A stretch of 57,055 bases of DNA from Tritrichomonas foetus. Taxonomy: Eukaryota; Parabasalia; Tritrichomonadida; Tritrichomonadidae. Within the stretch, counting starts at the first letter, position 1, and each line of letters begins with the position of its first letter. Under the pieces are notes generated by a model. That model saw only the letters and a program-made list of their open reading frames with translations. It was not told the DNA's origin and made no database searches. Location: positions 10,558 to 67,612 of the forward strand of contig MLAK01000626.1 of the NCBI GenBank assembly GCA_001839685.1, given 5' to 3'. The translations under genes and the position numbers were made by a program. Shown piece by piece: positions 35,869 to 45,412 of this stretch.

Positions 35869-37119
35869 ATGGCTGGGATTTGTCGAAAAGAATTATTATA
35901 TGCATTGGTTTTAATGCTTGGTGCACTAACATTTGGATATGTTATGGGATATCCAGCCCTTGCACTTTTATCTATGGAAGAACAGATGGGAATAGATCAT
36001 GAATCGACACAGGCAACATTTTTCAATTCAGTTACTTCATTGGCTGCAATTGCTGGACCATTTATCACTGCCTTACTTCTTCGTTTTATGGGTAGAAAAC
36101 CAGCCACATGTATTATTGCAATATTCGGCGTTTTTTCATGGTCGTTACTTTTGGCACTGAAACCATCAATATTTTGGTTTGGAATTCTTGTTCGTGCACT
36201 CTTAGGTTTAACAATTGGAGCATTTTCTTCAATAATTCCAATGTATATTGTAGAATTAGCACCACCATCATCCACAGGTTTCTATGGATCTTTAAATCAA
36301 TTAGCAATTGCTACAGGGATTGTGATTGTTTATTTCGTTGGAAACTTTTTAGACTGGAAGAAAACTGCAATCATTGGAATTATTATTCCAGCTTGTCTAG
36401 CTGGCCTAGTTTGGTTAATTCCAGAATCACCTGCAGTAGTTTATTCTTCAATACCAAGAGCTGATGAATCACGTGAGAAACCAAGCATATTTCAGAGAAA
36501 ATATTTGCATCCATTATTTGTTTGTGTGATGATGATGGTATTTCAACAATTTTGTGGGATTAATGCAATTTTAACTAATATTGGTGCACTTTTCGCTAAT
36601 ATTGGAGTTTCTATTGATATTGGAATTGCATCAGCTATTTCAGCTATTGCACAAGTTATTTCTGTTTTTATTGGTGCAATTTTAATTGACAAATTTGGAA
36701 GAAAAGTTTGTTGGACATTATCATTTAGTGGAATGGTTATTGCACTCGCACTTTATGCAGCCTCTCTTAAAACTTCAATGCCAAATTGGATGCCAATCTG
36801 TATTGTTTTCTTTTATCTCCTCAGTTTTGGCCTTGGTGCTGGTCCAATTCCATGGTTTATTGTTGCAGAAATGTTTGAATCTTCGGTTAGACCAATTGCT
36901 TCATCAATTGTTTCATCATCCAATTGGCTCATGGCATTCACTTTAATCTCAGCATTTCCAAAAATGGTTAAAGCTATGACCGAATTTTATTGCTTCATCT
37001 TCTTTATGTTGGTTTCTATTTTAGGAACTATCTTTGGACTTCTTTTCATCAAAAATCCAAGTGCAGAATCTCTGACACAATCTCCATTACTTAATGATGG
37101 GATTGAATATGTTGACTAA
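35869..37119 (+). CDS. MFS sugar-transporter-like membrane carrier
   Basis: A 416-residue protein with about 12 hydrophobic membrane spans. Family motifs visible: FMGRKP in the first cytoplasmic loop (G-R-K), RALLGLTIGA, IPESPAVVYS (the PESP signature of sugar porters) in the central loop, DKFGRK in the equivalent loop of the second half, and a GAGPIPWFIVAEMF segment close to the GPxPxxxxxE motif. This is the sugar-porter (GLUT/HXT) branch of the MFS. It is shorter than typical members (about 450-550), mainly through a reduced central loop. The substrate is presumably a hexose, which is an inference. TTTCA precedes the ATG directly. The stop TAA lies in TAAA. Confidence 0.88.
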   Translation: MAGICRKELLYALVLMLGALTFGYVMGYPALALLSMEEQMGIDHESTQATFFNSVTSLAAIAGPFITALLLRFMGRKPATCIIAIFGVFSWSLLLALKPSIFWFGILVRALLGLTIGAFSSIIPMYIVELAPPSSTGFYGSLNQLAIATGIVIVYFVGNFLDWKKTAIIGIIIPACLAGLVWLIPESPAVVYSSIPRADESREKPSIFQRKYLHPLFVCVMMMVFQQFCGINAILTNIGALFANIGVSIDIGIASAISAIAQVISVFIGAILIDKFGRKVCWTLSFSGMVIALALYAASLKTSMPNWMPICIVFFYLLSFGLGAGPIPWFIVAEMFESSVRPIASSIVSSSNWLMAFTLISAFPKMVKAMTEFYCFIFFMLVSILGTIFGLLFIKNPSAESLTQSPLLNDGIEYVD

Positions 37120-37311
37120 ACTATAAAACCTTTCTTGATTAAAATATCTTTCAATCAACTTTTTTTTTCACCACCTAATCATTTAATGTGATTTCTTTTT
37201 CAAATATTTCTCTTCCAATCCAGGTAAATTTAAAAACAATAAACCATAAATCGAATTAATAACACATATATTTTTAATAAATAAATAAATATAATAATAA
37301 AACCAATACAC

Positions 37312-38475
37312 TCACATTACATCTTTTCTTTTTGGAAGTTTTGTTCCATAAGCCAAGTTATCAAGTCTCTGTAATTCTGTTCGAAGATCTTTATTTTCTG
37401 CACGTAGTCTCGCAATTTCCGCTTCAACATAAGACAGTTCTTGTTGTAAAGCACCACTTTCTTTTTGTGCTTTCTTTAATTTCCTTTTTTGAAGATGTTC
37501 TTCAGCCATTTGCTGATTAGCAGCCATTTTTGACTCTTGAATTGAATTTCGAAGTCTTTCAATATCTTTCAAAGTTGTCTGTAGTTGCTCTTTATTATGT
37601 TTTTCTATTTGTGTATACATCTGTTCCAAATTTTCTGCTTCAGCAGTTGCTTCATTTAATTCTTGTTCGAGTGCTGTTTTTTCAGATTCGAATTTATTCT
37701 TTAAATTTATCATTCTTTGATTGTGTTCTTCTTCTTTTTTAGCCAATTCCTTTTTATAACGTTCAGAAGCTTCTCTACTTTCACGCTCGCGTGCGTCGAG
37801 TGCTGCTGAGGCTTCTTCGATTGCTTTTGAAGCATTTTGCATTTCTTCTCTTCTCAGATTAGTTAGTCTTGTTAATTCATTTTCAAGTTGTTCAACGCGC
37901 CTTGAATATTCCTCAGCAACATCTTGCGCCTTTTTTAAACGTTCATCGCACTGTTGAGCAATAGAAAGTGTTGAGGCAGCGCTTTTTGCTTGTGCTTCTT
38001 TCAATTCTTTCCTCATTGACTCCAATTCCTTCTCTTTTTGTTGCCTTTCAATTTTCTTTTTCTGTGCCGCAAATTCTTCACTTTCGCGGAGGGCGGCTTC
38101 AAGCTCCGACCTCAGAGAGTCGATTTCTTGCTGTTGTTCAGATTTTAATGATTGCAGTTCTGCTTCTTGTTGAGCTTTTAATGATTCTATTTCTTGGTCG
38201 GCGGCAGCTTTTGTTGCTGCAAGATCTTCTTCGAGTTGGGCGATTTCCTCCTCAAGTTGTTGTGTGACCTGTTTGGAATTCTTATCAATATTATATAATT
38301 CTTGTTCGGCTTCATCGATTTGGTTATTGAGTCGTCTGATTTCTTTATCTTTTTCGTCGATTAGAGCTTGAGTGGTGCGTTTGAGAGAATCGAGTTGTGA
38401 TCGTGTCGATGATGATGTGGATCGAATTGATGCAGAATCATACTGGCCTAATGATGATTTGATATGCTTGCTCAT
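37312..38475 (-). CDS. Long coiled-coil protein
   Basis: A 387-residue protein, ATG 38475-38473. After a Ser-rich N-terminus of about 28 residues nearly the whole length (30-370) is a regular heptad coiled coil rich in Gln, Glu, Lys and Ala, such as QQEIDSLRSELEAALRE. The C-terminus ends in a short basic KLPKRKD. There is no recognisable domain; tropomyosin- or golgin-like similarity would be composition only. Probably a structural or cytoskeletal rod protein. AAACGGTC (minus strand, 38524-38517) and TATTTGGACC (38540-38531) lie 40-65 bases upstream, followed by the exact 13-mer AACTTTTTGTGAT (38576-38564). Confidence 0.72.
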   Translation of the reverse strand: MSKHIKSSLGQYDSASIRSTSSSTRSQLDSLKRTTQALIDEKDKEIRRLNNQIDEAEQELYNIDKNSKQVTQQLEEEIAQLEEDLAATKAAADQEIESLKAQQEAELQSLKSEQQQEIDSLRSELEAALRESEEFAAQKKKIERQQKEKELESMRKELKEAQAKSAASTLSIAQQCDERLKKAQDVAEEYSRRVEQLENELTRLTNLRREEMQNASKAIEEASAALDARERESREASERYKKELAKKEEEHNQRMINLKNKFESEKTALEQELNEATAEAENLEQMYTQIEKHNKEQLQTTLKDIERLRNSIQESKMAANQQMAEEHLQKRKLKKAQKESGALQQELSYVEAEIARLRAENKDLRTELQRLDNLAYGTKLPKRKDVM

Positions 38476-39406
38476 TGAAAAAATTATTTTTCCTAAACGT
38501 ATTTTCTAACATCAGAGACCGTTTATTATTGGTCCAAATAAGTATTGAAAATTATCAACATTAATCACAAAAAGTTTCTGCGCCAAAAACTCATTTCTTC
38601 TCAATATGATTTTGTATATTTTGTCTTGGTTATATTTTGTGTAACTCAAAGAAAAAATAAGACAGAATAGAAGCTTCAAAATTTATGTGACTTTTTGTGA
38701 TTATAGAGCATTGAATTTTTATTTTAGGTATGAGCTAAAATGATATTAGGTACACTCATGATAAAATGATGTTTTAATTTACCATGCAAAATCAAATTTG
38801 ATAACTCTCATATCAAATTTACCAACAAATATAAATACCACTGCTGTAAAAACGAATGTGGAAAAAACAAAGAAGTCTTTTCTTACTCAAATTAGTAATT
38901 AATATATCAAAGACCATTGTTACTGTTTTAATATGTGGAAAACTTAATTTCATTAAAATTTCAAAAGATAAGAGCTGCTTTTCATTTTATTTCAGGATAA
39001 ACAATCACATGCCAAGCATAGTTTCATATATCGAATCATTTTGTTGACAAAATGGAGGAACTCCCTGAATGGAATCTAGATAGTCAAACAAAATATGAGG
39101 TTTTTTATCAAGATAAAGATAAAGAGTAGGAATTAATGGAATACGATAGAAATGTTCAATAGTAATAGCGAACTTCGTATTCAAGAAGAACAAAACCTAC
39201 TTTTTATCCGCAAGCTCTTTCTCACACAACATTTCATTAAAAGATACTTCATCAATTGATATTCATATGAAATGTTTATCTCTCTGTTCATGATTTTCGT
39301 TTTCCAAAATCATCTTGGGCATAAGCACAAACAATAACAACTAATATCATTTTTTTTTTTTAATTTTTATTTTCCATATTTTTATTTTTATTATTTTTAC
39401 TAAAAT
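38476..39406. promoter_or_regulatory. Upstream region of coiled-coil gene, repeated 13-mer
   Basis: 931 bases upstream of the preceding minus-strand gene. Elements: GACCGTTTAT (38517-38526), GGTCCAAATA (38531-38540), ATCACAAAAAGTT (38564-38576, the exact reverse complement of AACTTTTTGTGAT) and GACTTTTTGTGAT (38689-38701). A 62-codon frame (39005-39193, minus) has only a TTG start. Confidence 0.5.
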
Positions 39407-40198
39407 TTACAATTGTGATTGCAATTCTTGCATTTCGTTTGCGTGTTCGTCACTCATTTGCGCCATTTGCTTGTCAAGTTGAGCGATTGCTTGTTGCTCC
39501 TCCTTGATTTTTGCTTTCAGGTCATCGATTTGTTTCTGTATTTTTGCGTTTTCATCATCATAGTTGTTTGCTTCTTGGTCTTTCTGCATGACTTCGATTT
39601 TTTGCTTCAGCTTCTCATTTCGTGCTTGCTGAGCTGAGATTTCTCTTTCAAGCTGCTTGATTGTTTTTTGTTGCTTTGTCAAAACCGCCGGCGAGTATTT
39701 CTGACAGGCCTCTTCGAGTTCGGCTGACACTTTTCGTAACTCCGCTTCTGTTTCTTGTTTCGTTTTTTTGAGGCGCATCAATTCGAGATGAAGCATTTTT
39801 GATTCTTCCTGCAATTCGGTGATGACGGCCGCGCGGTCGGAATAGATCAGCTGGGCGATTTCTGCACGTTTGGAGGCGGTCAGTTGTTCGAGAGTTCGGA
39901 CTTGTCTTTCGAGTGAGTTTGCGATTTGCTGATTTCGGCCAGCAGCTTTCGGATGTCTGTTTATATCGGCAAAACGGGCGAGCTTGGCTTTGAGGAGAGT
40001 TCTTTCCTGAAGAAGGTTCTGCTTCTCGCGCTTAAGGTTGACTATGTCGTCTGTTGTGATGTTCTCGCTTGATCTTTTGATTTGGGTGAATTGATTTCTC
40101 GCTGAATACATCGAACGGTCTTCTGGACCTCTCGCTGAGTTTGGCGCGTTTTTGTGGGAAAATGGACGAATAAGTTCTGGTCGTGCACTGGCTGACAT
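39407..40198 (-). CDS. Coiled-coil protein with conserved-looking central helix
   Basis: A 263-residue protein, ATG 40198-40196. I do not recognise it. The N-terminal ~45 residues are Ser/Arg/Pro rich. A segment ERTLLKAKLARFADINRHP at about residues 65-85 looks like a defined motif rather than plain coiled coil. Residues 95-263 form a Gln/Glu/Lys-rich coiled coil to the C-terminus. This layout, a short disordered N-terminus, a basic helical motif and a coiled coil, is also seen in basal-body and axonemal proteins, but that is analogy. It is in tandem with the previous coiled-coil gene. The upstream region contains GACCGTT, TTTGACC and ACAAAAAGTT elements. The stop TAA lies in TAAA. Confidence 0.7.
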   Translation of the reverse strand: MSASARPELIRPFSHKNAPNSARGPEDRSMYSARNQFTQIKRSSENITTDDIVNLKREKQNLLQERTLLKAKLARFADINRHPKAAGRNQQIANSLERQVRTLEQLTASKRAEIAQLIYSDRAAVITELQEESKMLHLELMRLKKTKQETEAELRKVSAELEEACQKYSPAVLTKQQKTIKQLEREISAQQARNEKLKQKIEVMQKDQEANNYDDENAKIQKQIDDLKAKIKEEQQAIAQLDKQMAQMSDEHANEMQELQSQL

Positions 40199-40771
40199 TT
40201 ACTAAATGGGAAAAAAACAAAGAAGAATTTTGAATAATGAAAATTTTAACGAATAGGTACTTTTTGTCGTTAAGGTCAAATTTTCACCAATATGGTTTAA
40301 CGGTCGTTGTTGAACTTTTTGTGAATCTTGATGTGATAAGTTACATATTTATTGTTATCACTTTTGGATCTGGAGAAATAGATTGATCTAATTTATTTAA
40401 CTTTTGTTTTTTCCATTATATGAGCAACTAGTATTCTTTTTAACTCAGACACTGTTCCTTAATTAAAATATTTGTGTTCGTGTATTTTGGATTTATTCCT
40501 CAGCAATACAATTAAATATCTAATGATAATGTGACAGTTTTCCATATAATTATGTGAATATCAATTTTCAGACAATCCAAGTTCGTTTTTAATTGTTTTT
40601 GGTAATGATCATTTGATTCAATTTACGAGTAAGGTTTTCCAAGTCTTGTTTGAATTAATGTTTTGGTGTAATAGATTTTATTATAATGAAATAATTGAAA
40701 CACGGTAACCAAAAAAATTGATAAATTGTCTTTTAATCACCATATACTTGAAGAATCATTTAATTGAATAC
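40199..40771. promoter_or_regulatory. Upstream region of coiled-coil gene, mixed elements
   Basis: 573 bases. It holds GGTCAAA (40274-40280), AACGGTC (40299-40305) and AACTTTTTGTGAA (40313-40325), plus TACTTTTTGTCG at 40258-40269. No gene is seen. Confidence 0.45.
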
Positions 40772-41500
40772 TCAAATAAAATCCTCATTTTTTAAATTTG
40801 TGTTTTTCAGAAAGTAAGAAACATCATCTTTTTTTTCCATCAGGCAAATAATTTCATTTCGGACATTATTATCATCTGGTTGTTCAATTTTATATTGGTG
40901 AATCGAAAAGCCATGATTGTGGTTTTCTTCAAAAATTTTTTTCATTTCTCGAAAAGTTCTCAAACCTCCATTATCTTTCCCTTTTGTTGTATTTACGGCA
41001 AAAAATCTGATTCTTTGCTGAGCCAATTGTTGAGTCAATGAAACCATGGTTTCTTCAGATTGCCTAGGATTCTGCCATTCTGGATCGAAACCACAAAATC
41101 TTTTCCCGAATGAATTTTCGTTGGAAACCCAAAAAATCCTTTTCTTTCCGTCTCTCCAAGGAATTTCATTTAAAATTGCTGATAACGGTTTGGTCCAATC
41201 ACTTGGTCCTTCACCAACTTTCGAAGAATCATGAATGGTGAATTCATCATTTAATAAATCACTTATTGTTTCAAGATCCTCTAGAAATTGAGGTGACAAT
41301 ATCTTAGAAAATGTATTTTCATTTTCCCTCCAATATATTAATACATTTATGAAAAAGTGTGTTTTTCGAAATGCAGTTTGACAATCAAAAAAAAAATCCT
41401 CAATAAAATACTGGAATTGGTTTAATATGTCTCGATTAAAGGATGTTTTTTCTATCACATAAAGTAAATTAGAAAAATGATTTCGACTAAATTGATTCAT
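40772..41500 (-). CDS. vWA-like domain protein (alpha-kinase-associated type)
   Basis: A 242-residue protein from the ATG at 41500-41498. The whole length resembles the vWA domain found in alpha-kinase (VwkA-like) proteins: HFFINVLIYWRENENTF (central strand and loop), a helix, then KVGEGPSDWTKPLSAILNEIPWRDGKKRIFWVSN and a following helix with LAQQRIRFFAVNTT. The GxxxDGPED-like turn is altered to GEGPSDW. The first strand, where the metal-binding DxTxS motif should sit, reads YVIEKTSF, so the MIDAS site appears degenerate. No kinase domain is attached. It may serve as a protein-protein scaffold. TTTGACCATA and ACCGTT sit side by side upstream. Confidence 0.55.
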   Translation of the reverse strand: MNQFSRNHFSNLLYVIEKTSFNRDILNQFQYFIEDFFFDCQTAFRKTHFFINVLIYWRENENTFSKILSPQFLEDLETISDLLNDEFTIHDSSKVGEGPSDWTKPLSAILNEIPWRDGKKRIFWVSNENSFGKRFCGFDPEWQNPRQSEETMVSLTQQLAQQRIRFFAVNTTKGKDNGGLRTFREMKKIFEENHNHGFSIHQYKIEQPDDNNVRNEIICLMEKKDDVSYFLKNTNLKNEDFI

Positions 41501-42244
41501 TTTTGCCCAAAAATATAAACCACTCAAAATATAATGTCAATTTTTTGGGTTAATAACGGTTATGGTCAAAATTGGTAAAGTCTAATGTCAAAATAATTAT
41601 CTCAATTCACATGAATGTTTTTTCAAATGGGAAGAGAAATCAATTTATATATTGTTTTATCATCAAATAAGTAAAATCTAGTATCATTATCATACCATGT
41701 GATCGGATTCATATGAAATCATTGAATCGATATATCTTTTTCCCTTTTAGTTTTATATATGATCAGCATCATGCAGATTCTTTTTTATTTTGTTTTCATG
41801 ATGAAATATGATTTTTGTTAAATACTTTCTTTCATTTAAGTACTTTATTAATTATAACATTTTATGAGAAGCTCAAACGAAATGAAATGCATGAAAACGA
41901 AAAGAGAAGAAATTCTATTTAGATAGGGACTATTTAACCGAAACGGCAACTTTTTGGCTTATTTTTAAAAATTGACAATTTTACCTGCAAATGAAATTTC
42001 AAATATCGTGATAACGATCAATCAACCAAATCGATAGACGGATCCATTTCGCTACAGATGTCACACTCTAATTGTGAAACAGGATCATATCAATTTTCAT
42101 CAAATAAATAGATTCTGCATTATTATTTTGTTCAAAAACTGATTTCAATTCTTGAATAAATTATTCGCATTTATGATGAATGATTTCAACTATAAATAAT
42201 AAAATAAAAATCACAGACTCAAGTTATAATACTGCGAAGATTTA
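41501..42244. promoter_or_regulatory. Upstream region of vWA-like gene
   Basis: 744 bases. On the minus strand, TTTGACCATA (41570-41561) directly abuts ACCGTTATTA (41560-41551), 51-60 bases before the ATG. The remainder is A+T rich with no gene seen. Confidence 0.45.
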
Positions 42245-43807
42245 TTATTGCATTGACATATCGCCGAATTCCCACAAAGATTGATTCTGGTTTTGTTCCA
42301 CACTCTTTGACGGGTAAGCTGTGTATACCTTGGAAGGGGGCATCGGATAGAGTTGGTTATATTGATGCGGCATCTGTCCAGGTACGCCAGCACCCATCTG
42401 TGCTGGATTCATCTGTGGTATTTGAGCTGGCATTCCAGCCATCTGTGACATCTGTGGTGCTTGGTTCATGCTAGAGTTCATATTCGAATTCATGTTTGAC
42501 GAGTTCAAATTCGAGTTGATGTTGGAATTAATTGAGCCCGACATCGACGAATTTAGTGAAGAATTGATTGAGTTAGGCATACCTGTTCCTTGTGATCCCA
42601 ATGAAGAAGTGAGTGATTGAGGAAGAGAAGATGGCATTCCCATAGCTTGAGGAGGACGTTGTCCTGTTGCCGCTCCTCCAGGTGCCGTTGGCTGTCCTAC
42701 TTGATTGCCAAATGACATATACATCATGCCTGGCTGATGGATCTGCATTGTTGAAGCAGCCATTTGGGCAACCTGCGCCATTTGCACAGGATCAAACCCA
42801 CTGTCTGCGCCAACACCCGACAACATGGGCGGCATTTCATTCGGCTTAAGTGGAAGACGATACAAATATTCAGGCGGTGGAGCAAATGTTTTCAAATGCG
42901 CGTATATTTGATCGCCGTTTTTCATGTTATGTTCGGCAAATGTTAAATCATCATTCACTAAATCACTCTTATAAGTAAATCTAACATTCGCAGGCTGAAG
43001 CCGATTCACTTCACAATAGTTCCTCAGAAATTGGCCGATTTTCTTCCCCTTGCCCACATGGAAAACAGACGAATTATTATCTGTTCCAACAACTGTAATT
43101 GAAATTTGTTCTGTTGATGTCCGATCCTCCAAATGGTGAACATTTATGACTGATCCGTTCCGCATGCAAAATTGGGTGGCGGTCATTTCTGGTGGCAATT
43201 GTAAACCTCTGAAAAGGAAATAATACTGATCAATATCTATATTCTGATCGGCACAGTACTTTTCAAAAGCCATTTGGAGGGGCGCGGATTTATTCACATA
43301 TAAAATCTTATCTTCGAGTTTTGAGCTGACGAAAGTGATTCGGAGTTTGGTCCCGTATGCGTATTGAGTCTTCCTCTTCACCTCTTGAAGGTCCTCGATG
43401 AGCTTCGTGAAAACTGACGTTGAATTTGCAAACTTTGAAGAAAACTTGGCAAGCCAGCCACTTAATTCTTCAAGCGTCATATCACCGTAATAAATAGTAA
43501 TGAAATTTCCAGTCGATGGATCGAGGATTGCGTAATATGGCGAACTCTGAAAATGATAAGTTGTGGTAAGCCAATTTCCAGCCTTGTCAGCTCTGCTCAA
43601 TTGAAGAAAAGTGAAGTGGCTCTTCACGAGATGCTTGAAATTCGGCTCGGTAAACATCTGATTGAAAGTTTTGCGATTGGTGAAATAAAGGAGAACAAAA
43701 CGATGTTCATGGAATGCTTTGTCGCATGTCTGCATAATTCGAAGTGAAGCTGGTGTATATTTGACGGGCTTCTTTGGCTGAGGAAGGGTAGGCTGCGAAC
43801 TCGACAT
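42245..43807 (-). CDS. UAS (thioredoxin-like) plus two SUMO-like domains
   Basis: A 520-residue protein from the ATG at 43807-43805 (the longer frame has only TTG). Residues ~20-140 form a UAS/thioredoxin-like domain: FVLLYFTN, FTFLQLSRADKAGNW, then SPYYAILDPSTGNFITIYYG, as in UBXN7 and related proteins. Two ubiquitin-like domains follow at about 150-230 and 240-315. Each resembles the Rad60 SUMO-like fold, for example FLFRGLQLPPEMTATQFCMRNGSVINV. The rest (330-520) is Gln/Met/Asn/Ser/Pro rich with Ser-Asn-Leu repeats, probably disordered. UAS proteins usually carry UBX, not SUMO-like, domains. A role in ubiquitin- or SUMO-linked degradation is an inference. AAACGGTC lies 4 bases upstream of the ATG. 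Confidence 0.7.
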   Translation of the reverse strand: MSSSQPTLPQPKKPVKYTPASLRIMQTCDKAFHEHRFVLLYFTNRKTFNQMFTEPNFKHLVKSHFTFLQLSRADKAGNWLTTTYHFQSSPYYAILDPSTGNFITIYYGDMTLEELSGWLAKFSSKFANSTSVFTKLIEDLQEVKRKTQYAYGTKLRITFVSSKLEDKILYVNKSAPLQMAFEKYCADQNIDIDQYYFLFRGLQLPPEMTATQFCMRNGSVINVHHLEDRTSTEQISITVVGTDNNSSVFHVGKGKKIGQFLRNYCEVNRLQPANVRFTYKSDLVNDDLTFAEHNMKNGDQIYAHLKTFAPPPEYLYRLPLKPNEMPPMLSGVGADSGFDPVQMAQVAQMAASTMQIHQPGMMYMSFGNQVGQPTAPGGAATGQRPPQAMGMPSSLPQSLTSSLGSQGTGMPNSINSSLNSSMSGSINSNINSNLNSSNMNSNMNSSMNQAPQMSQMAGMPAQIPQMNPAQMGAGVPGQMPHQYNQLYPMPPSKVYTAYPSKSVEQNQNQSLWEFGDMSMQ

Positions 43808-45412
43808 GATTGACCGTTTATTCACCTCAAAATAGGCGCTTTCTCTTTGTTTTTGAAAGCCATATGAAAACAAATATGAAAAATTCAAACAACAAAGACA
43901 AAATTCAATAGAAAATTATTCACATTTTTCAGAAAAATGAATATCCTTTTCCTATGAAAATACAATTTTCTTGTACCATTGCATTCAAATAATCTTATAT
44001 TATTAGAAAATGTGAAAAAATGATATGAAATTTTAATTGAAAAAATAGAAAAATAAAGAAAAAAAATGAATTGAACAGAAAAATTGAGAAAAAGCAATAA
44101 TGATTTTAATGGGAGAATAGCCAAAATTTGAGAAAAAAGGAAATAGTATAGCAAGGTTCATTAAAAGCTGATTCGTGAAAAACCTATAAAAAATTGTTGT
44201 TGTTTCAAAACAATGATAAATGTCCAAAACATTTTCAATTTTCTTTTTCTATCATTTTCTGATCAAAGAAATATTGAATTTACATAAAGTTTTGTGCGAC
44301 TAATTGAAAAATGGCGGGGTAATTTGAGAACAACAAAATCTCGATGGAAAATATTACTATGGTCATACTTTCGCCGATTTTCAATTAAACTCTTTATAGT
44401 TTAATAGGGAAATCACTGAGAAATTTCTTGATTTTCAATCTCATGAATATAAACGGTCAATAAATAGAAACGTTTGATTTGATAGATTTTTTGCAATATG
44501 ATCCAATTGAAAATATTGAATATATTTCCAAAATTGACTTTCTCAATTTTCTTCAAATGATTATTTGTAGATGTATTTTTAATTTATCCATAAACCACAT
44601 GAACAGAAAATCATGATTATAACAGAAATTTAGAAGTTATATTTTTGTGATGATAATAAAGAAAGAAGTAGCTAAAATGTCACGCAATTTCATTTTTTTA
44701 TAAATTTGCGAATTTTATTATCTCTTTCTGGCATTCCAACAAGACATTCTGATTTCACATATGTGATGCTTTTGTTTCAACGCAATAACCAAGGTATTTA
44801 AAAACTTCAGAAAATGAGAATTTTTCTTTGATCTGGAATTATGTATTAACTTGAGTCTGACTGAAAAAAATTCTATCAAAATACTGAGGAGTCTCCATCA
44901 ATTTCAATACGAGTCATTCTTTTGCCATTTTTTTTTAATGTGGATAAATCTTAATATAGTTTGAGGATGATTTCTTTAGGAGAAACATTTAATCATGATT
45001 TTCCAAGCACACGCTATTTGGATTTTATCTGAGCGAAGATTCATTCGCGAGAGAATTTTTTTCATTTTTCGAAGACTGAAAAATTCTGAGGTTCTTGTGA
45101 ATTTTATTTATACGCAAAAGATGGTGATTAACTCATTTGCGATACAAAATTTGGTGGAAATCACTCCAATTATATTTCGGAAATCTGATAAAAACACAAA
45201 AGAGATAATCCAAACATTTTTTCTAAATATTATTTAAAAAGGCAAATAAAATATAATTATCTTTTTGACATTATTGCTAAAAATGATTGAGATTTTAGAT
45301 AAAAATTGTGTCATTATTAAAGCGACCGTTTATGAAAATTTTCATTGTTTATTTGTCCTTTCACATTCAATTATATTGTTATCAAAAAGTTATATAAAGA
45401 CGTTAAGACTTG
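43808..45412. promoter_or_regulatory. Long divergent intergenic region with three ATAAACGGTC copies
   Basis: 1605 bases between divergent genes, the longest gap in the window. The exact 10-mer ATAAACGGTC occurs at 43812-43821 (minus), 44449-44458 (plus) and 45324-45333 (minus). AAAAAGTT is at 45384-45391, 21 bases before the next ATG. An 80-codon ATG frame (44995-45237) is not convincing as a gene. Confidence 0.5.

Noticed and set aside
44995..45237. 80-codon ATG frame
   Set aside because: No recognised motif and no promoter element clearly tied to it; may still be a small gene, but not supportable.
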